DNA of 64,000 bases from CAKSQF01 sp963628435 (GTDB lineage Bacteria > Bacillota > Clostridia > Oscillospirales > CAG-272), in contig CAVGEY010000002.1 in the NCBI GenBank assembly GCA_963628435.1, positions 1 to 64,000 on the forward strand. Reading direction: 5' to 3'. The notes below the pieces were generated by a model, which had not been told where the DNA came from, ran no database searches, and saw only the letters and a program-made list of their open reading frames with translations. Each line of letters begins with the position of its first letter. The stretch's first letter is position 1. Of this stretch, positions 60,949 to 64,000 are shown piece after piece. Position numbers and translations under genes: made by a program.

Positions 60949-61482
60949 TCAATATCCGTTTTTCAGAATCTCCCTGACATAGGCAAACGCGGCATCTTCT
61001 CCCTTTTCGGCGAGAATTGTCAGCATCTTTTCGAGTTCGGCAGCGGTTTTCTCATGTATAAACATGTGACTTCTGCCTCTTTTGAAATATTCGAGCGGGT
61101 GAGCATCGGTATAATTTTTTCCCTGATATGTTTTGCTTGCCGCCACTCTGTCGCAGAACATCTCGGCAAGATATTTCGGCGGCATCTTGACAGCCTCGAT
61201 GACTTTGGTTTTCGGGTTGAAATCGTTCCAGTATTCGTAGTGATGAAGATTTCTGCCCTTATGATGCATCCACGCGCGGCTGTATCCGTAGAGTTCTCTT
61301 TCCACCTCGTTCGGTGAACGGGTTCCCTGCCAGTATTTTACTCCGGGAATAAATTCGGTGGGGCTGAATTTCGAAAGATCATGAAGCAGTCCCTGCACGG
61401 GTATTCCCGCCTTTATACAATGCAGAAAAACCATGTGGCGATGTCTGCACACCGTTTTCAAATGTCCGGTAAAACTTCCCAT
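60949..61482 (-). CDS. DUF5662 family protein (HD-like, hydrolase-type fold suspected)
   Basis: A 177-residue protein of unknown reaction. His/Asp motifs are spread as in metal hydrolases: HLKTVCRHRHMVFLHCIKAG, GLLHDLSKFSPTEFIPGVKY, YSRAWMHHKGRNLHHYEYWN and MFCDRVAASKTYQGKNY. The LLHDLSKFS segment resembles the HD pair of HD-domain proteins. The family is frequent in Firmicutes and their phages. A good promoter lies at 61529-61557; no neighbour hints at a pathway. Confidence 0.85.
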   Translation of the reverse strand: MGSFTGHLKTVCRHRHMVFLHCIKAGIPVQGLLHDLSKFSPTEFIPGVKYWQGTRSPNEVERELYGYSRAWMHHKGRNLHHYEYWNDFNPKTKVIEAVKMPPKYLAEMFCDRVAASKTYQGKNYTDAHPLEYFKRGRSHMFIHEKTAAELEKMLTILAEKGEDAAFAYVREILKNGY

Positions 61483-61528
61483 TTTTTTGTCCGCTCCTTA
61501 CTTTTTCGACCGATTTTCGATTTTCTTC

Positions 61529-61557
61529 ATTATACTCTTTTATTGTCGGCAATTCAA
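61529..61557 (-). promoter_or_regulatory. Promoter of the DUF5662 gene
   Basis: On the minus strand TTGAAT (61552-61557) and TATAAT (61529-61534) with a 17-base spacer. Confidence 0.8.
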
Positions 61558-61716
61558 GTACGGTTTATTAACATTTTTGTCATATCGATTTGACGCAAAG
61601 TTTAATCATTATTCACAAAATCCCCCCCGATTTTTGTTGATTATGACTTTTTATTCGGCATAATTTATATTTTTCTGTTCTTAATTTGTTCATTTGTCAG
61701 AAAAATCAATTTTCGC

Positions 61717-61745
61717 TTGCAATCAACTGTTTTTTTGTGTATAAT
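61717..61745 (+). promoter_or_regulatory. Promoter of the second Thr-rich lipoprotein gene
   Basis: TTGCAA (61717-61722) and TATAAT (61740-61745) with a 17-base spacer, about 50 bases before the ATG at 61798. Confidence 0.8.
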
Positions 61746-61797
61746 GTATACAGAAGATTCGGAACAATCAAAAATTCAAAAAAGGAAGGCAAACAAA

Positions 61798-62634
61798 ATG
61801 AAAAAAGTATTATCCGTTATTCTTTGCATTGCAATGTTCATGTCTCTCGCGGCGATGTTTACATCATGTTCAAACAACAGCGCCGGCACAACCACCGCCG
61901 AAGGCACAGAAGCTCCGACTACCACAACAGCCGATGCTAAAACAACCACAGCGGAAATCAAAAAACCCGATGTAACAACTGCCGACGGCAGCACAGTCGA
62001 AATCCCCGAGTCTTTAACTCTGATAGCCCCCTATGAGCAGGAATGGCATTACAAAGTATTCTTCTGTCCTTACAGCTCAACCGCTGCGGGCGGCACATAC
62101 GACGCAGAGCAGGACGAATTCGAAAAATTCTACCTGGATCACAGCTGGGAACATGATGCCGACGATCTTCCGAACGGCCTTATAGATGAAATGAAAGAAT
62201 GGCCGACAGTTGTCGGACCTTTCGGCGACCATGACACCGGTGTTGACCATGCCGACATAGGCTGGACAGGCGACAATCACGGCCTTATGCTCTACACAAC
62301 ATTTAACATTGACAATCTCGAAGAGTTCAAAAAGAATTACGCGAACTTCGAAATCTGGGTATGGTTTGACAACACACCCACATTCTATCTCAACGGCAAA
62401 AAGATATTCCGTATGGATACCAACTGCACAGGCAATCCCGGCGACTGGGTTAACACTATCACATTCATCGATCCCGAAGATGTGAAGTATGCAGAATACT
62501 TCGCCGATGACATCACAACCGCGAACGACATTTTCAGCTATCTTGTTGAAGGTGAGAACACCCTCGTTGTAACTCTTAAAGACGCGTGGGGCGGACGCGA
62601 ATTCGACTTGGAAATGCTTGTAGGCAACGACTGA
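61798..62634 (+). CDS. Secreted lipoprotein with Thr linker and jelly-roll-like domain
   Basis: A 278-residue surface protein from the ATG after AAAGGAAGGC. The signal peptide KKVLSVILCIAMFMSLAAMF ends TSC with a likely acylated Cys. A Thr/Ala/Glu linker (TTTAEGTEAPTTTTADAKTT) precedes a beta-rich domain. The segments WTGDNHGLMLYTTFNI, YANFEIWVWFDNTPTFYLNG and EGENTLVVTLKDAW resemble galactose-binding-like jelly-roll domains that follow enzyme modules in secreted hydrolases (the N-D/N-x-x-x-FYLNG strand). It could bind a sugar, but no catalytic module is attached. Together with the lipoprotein at 23475 it shares linker style but not domain. Confidence 0.75.
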   Translation: MKKVLSVILCIAMFMSLAAMFTSCSNNSAGTTTAEGTEAPTTTTADAKTTTAEIKKPDVTTADGSTVEIPESLTLIAPYEQEWHYKVFFCPYSSTAAGGTYDAEQDEFEKFYLDHSWEHDADDLPNGLIDEMKEWPTVVGPFGDHDTGVDHADIGWTGDNHGLMLYTTFNIDNLEEFKKNYANFEIWVWFDNTPTFYLNGKKIFRMDTNCTGNPGDWVNTITFIDPEDVKYAEYFADDITTANDIFSYLVEGENTLVVTLKDAWGGREFDLEMLVGND

Positions 62635-62738
62635 TATCGGCAGCGAATATCGGTTTTGATATTTATCCGAAAGCAGGGGACGGCACAGACCGTTCCCCTG
62701 CTTTTGAATTTTATTCGCAAAAAAAGAAAGGCGCAAAT

Positions 62739-63428
62739 TTGGACAAAGAATACAGAATGAGAGCAATCGGACATATAGTTTCCGATTTCCCCGAAAAATT
62801 CGGAATTCCCCGTCAGAGCGGACGGGTAAAATCACTGATTTCCAAAATCGTTTTCGAGCCCGAATACCGAAATCCCGATGCCCTGCGGGCGCTTGACGGA
62901 TTTTCGCATCTGTGGATATTATGGATCTTTTCGGAGGCGATAACCGAGAAATGGTCGCCCACCGTTCGCCCGCCCCGACTCGGCGGAAACAGGCGTGTCG
63001 GCGTTTTCGCAACCAGATCACCCTACCGCCCGAATCCGATCGGTTTATCGGCGGTCAGAATCGAAAAAATCGATTTTGAAAACTGCGAAATCATACTGTC
63101 GGGCGGTGATATTATGAGCGGAACTCCGATAATCGACATAAAGCCGTATCTCCCCTCCGCCGACAAAATCGACGGTGCGGTCGGCGGATTTGCCGATGCT
63201 CTCGATTCTTACAGGCTGAACGTGATTTTTGACACCGCCATCCCCGACGAGTTTCCGAACGACAGAAAAGACGCGCTTATCGGCATACTTGCCGACGATC
63301 CGCGCCCGTCATATCAGACCGATTCGAGCAGAATCTACGGAATGGATTTTGCGGGTTTTTCGGTCAAATTCCGTGTGGACGGCGAAAACGGAAATCTTCA
63401 TGTCATCGAAATCGAAAAAATCAAATAA
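62739..63428 (+). CDS. trmO: tRNA (N6-threonylcarbamoyladenosine37-N6)-methyltransferase TrmO
   Basis: Methylates t6A37 in tRNA-Thr. The start is TTG at 62739-62741 with AAAGAAAGG seven bases before, giving 229 residues. Family motifs are IGHIVSDFPEKFGIPRQSG, FSHLWILWIFSEA, VGVFATRSPYRPNPIGLSAV and SGTPIIDIKPYLPSADKI; the last third (DPRPSYQTDSSRIYGMDFAG) is the C-terminal helix-strand domain with the usual RPxY. The length fits TrmO (about 230-240). A perfect terminator follows. Confidence 0.94.
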   Translation: MDKEYRMRAIGHIVSDFPEKFGIPRQSGRVKSLISKIVFEPEYRNPDALRALDGFSHLWILWIFSEAITEKWSPTVRPPRLGGNRRVGVFATRSPYRPNPIGLSAVRIEKIDFENCEIILSGGDIMSGTPIIDIKPYLPSADKIDGAVGGFADALDSYRLNVIFDTAIPDEFPNDRKDALIGILADDPRPSYQTDSSRIYGMDFAGFSVKFRVDGENGNLHVIEIEKIK

Positions 63429-63448
63429 GCGGAGAACTTGCCGCCATA

Positions 63449-63484
63449 CAAACAAATCCCTCCCGATCGGGAGGGATTTGTTTG
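63449..63484. terminator. Bidirectional terminator, perfect 16-bp stem
   Basis: CAAACAAATCCCTCCC and GGGAGGGATTTGTTTG pair without mismatch around GATC, between convergent trmO and the partial gene. Confidence 0.88.
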
Positions 63485-63494
63485 TTTCGGGCCT

Positions 63495-64000
63495 TTATTC
63501 GGCCGTCAGTTTGAGATTATCGAATTCCGCCGTACAATAGTGAACGCGCAGTCCGGCAGCGCCCTGCATATACGGGTCGGGATCGACATATTCGAGCATG
63601 AATTTGCCGTCAAGCCAGACTTTTATCGAAGATCCCTTTACGGTAACCTTGAGATGATATGTACTGCCGGTCTTAACCGTTGCGGGTACGCTCTTCAAAG
63701 CTGTCCAGTTATAGTTCTGCTTGCCGATAAAGACATCGGTTGCCGACAGACCGACAAAATATCCCTGCACGAAATCGGTACCGAGAGCTATATTTTCCTC
63801 GTTTGTGGTGCCGTTTCCGCCGACGGCGGGATTTGTTGAGCGAACGAGTATACCGACATTTATATTTGTGCTTGTCGGTGTTATATCCGCCTCAAAAGTA
63901 TAGTCGCCGTAATTTTCGCTGCCGTAAAGTCTCTTGCCGACCGATTTTTCCGCACCGGCTATAAACAGTTTACCGCCTTTGAATTTCCAGCCTCCGTCCG
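63495..64000 (-). CDS. Secreted beta-sandwich (concanavalin-like) protein, 5' end outside window
   Basis: The frame is open from the right edge to the stop at 63495, at least 167 residues. It shows WKFKGGKLFIAGAEKS, YGDYTFEADITPTSTNINVG, GILVRSTNPAVGG and HLKVTVKGSSIKVWLDGKFM ending AEFDNLKLTAE. That is the strand pattern of LamG/3-keto-disaccharide-hydrolase (DUF1080)-type lectin domains. The N-terminus, signal peptide and any catalytic part lie outside the window. Codon use equals that of the other genes. Confidence 0.75.
   Translation of the reverse strand, partial: DGGWKFKGGKLFIAGAEKSVGKRLYGSENYGDYTFEADITPTSTNINVGILVRSTNPAVGGNGTTNEENIALGTDFVQGYFVGLSATDVFIGKQNYNWTALKSVPATVKTGSTYHLKVTVKGSSIKVWLDGKFMLEYVDPDPYMQGAAGLRVHYCTAEFDNLKLTAE

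Larger units (their letters stand above)
61490..61797. other. Intergenic region between divergent genes
   Basis: The gap between DUF5662 and the second lipoprotein gene (61483-61797) holds two divergent promoters and is otherwise AT-rich. No coding signal or RNA gene was seen. Confidence 0.5.

Noticed and set aside
62077..63021. Minus-strand open frame of 314 codons
   Set aside because: Antisense to the second lipoprotein and trmO, both of which have clear motifs and ribosome sites.

Overview
This window looks like a chromosomal stretch from an anaerobic, Gram-positive member of the Clostridia, probably an uncultured gut or rumen Oscillospirales-type bacterium. The reasons are: no outer-membrane genes; HprK with an HPr-like partner; FtsEX with an M23 hydrolase; ThyX rather than ThyA; Mini-RNase III; a glycyl radical enzyme with its activase; CotH-type secreted kinases; and an RNA-switch-controlled set of surface DUF4430 proteins. 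Assignment to a genus is inference. Promoters are very regular (TTGACA-like, mostly 17 bp, TATAAT/TAAAAT-like), most genes have AGGAGG-like ribosome sites, and many operons end in strong hairpins.

Layout. 1-6.7 kb (minus): ftsE-ftsX-M23 hydrolase-S41 protease-greA-lysS, a division/cell-wall run ending in lysyl-tRNA synthetase, which is cut by the window edge. 6.8-17.7 kb: a PucR/CdaR-type regulator, rsmE, a Ppx/GppA phosphatase with a TrmH-type methylase, a DUF362 ferredoxin protein with ispE, an AI-2E/PerM family transporter and an M16C peptidase. 17.9-23.4 kb: a small membrane protein, a Wzz/BY-kinase pair without polysaccharide genes, an orphan phage BppU-like protein, aminopeptidase P and a YfcE-type phosphoesterase. 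23.4-27.5 kb: a lipoprotein, then a minus-strand operon behind a cobalamin riboswitch with its own terminator, encoding a 100-aa basic protein, a DUF4430 protein with an SPKTG wall-sorting tail, and a membrane-anchored alpha-toroid plus DUF4430 protein whose domain pair resembles animal intrinsic factor/transcobalamin. This is the strongest candidate for a little-described system: surface corrinoid capture.

27.6-31.8 kb (plus): a glycyl radical enzyme with an unusual active-site Cys context, an aldo/keto reductase and the activating enzyme. 31.8-35.7 kb: a CDP-alcohol phosphatidyltransferase, birA, a DUF6472 protein, an HD nucleotidase and thyX. 35.8-45 kb (minus): three tandem CotH-kinase surface proteins, with a ROK glucokinase and mrnC at the head. 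45-47.9 kb: a 38-residue peptide gene, secG with an odd Thr-rich tail, a CAT-anticodon tRNA, hprK and an RNHCP protein. 48-50.7 kb (minus): a GH43-HAD fusion, ogt and bioY. 50.9-57.1 kb: zinc-ribbon/TM2 proteins, pepC, an HPr-like protein lacking His15 but keeping Ser46, a Nudix hydrolase, a small membrane protein and a DUF4353-type lipoprotein. 57.3-60.8 kb (minus): a ydjI-ydjG-ydjH-like module without pspA. 60.9-64 kb: DUF5662, a second Thr-rich lipoprotein, trmO, and a partial secreted beta-sandwich protein cut by the right edge.

Family calls were made by reading motifs, not by database search. Start codons were moved from the longest open frame where a ribosome site decided it.
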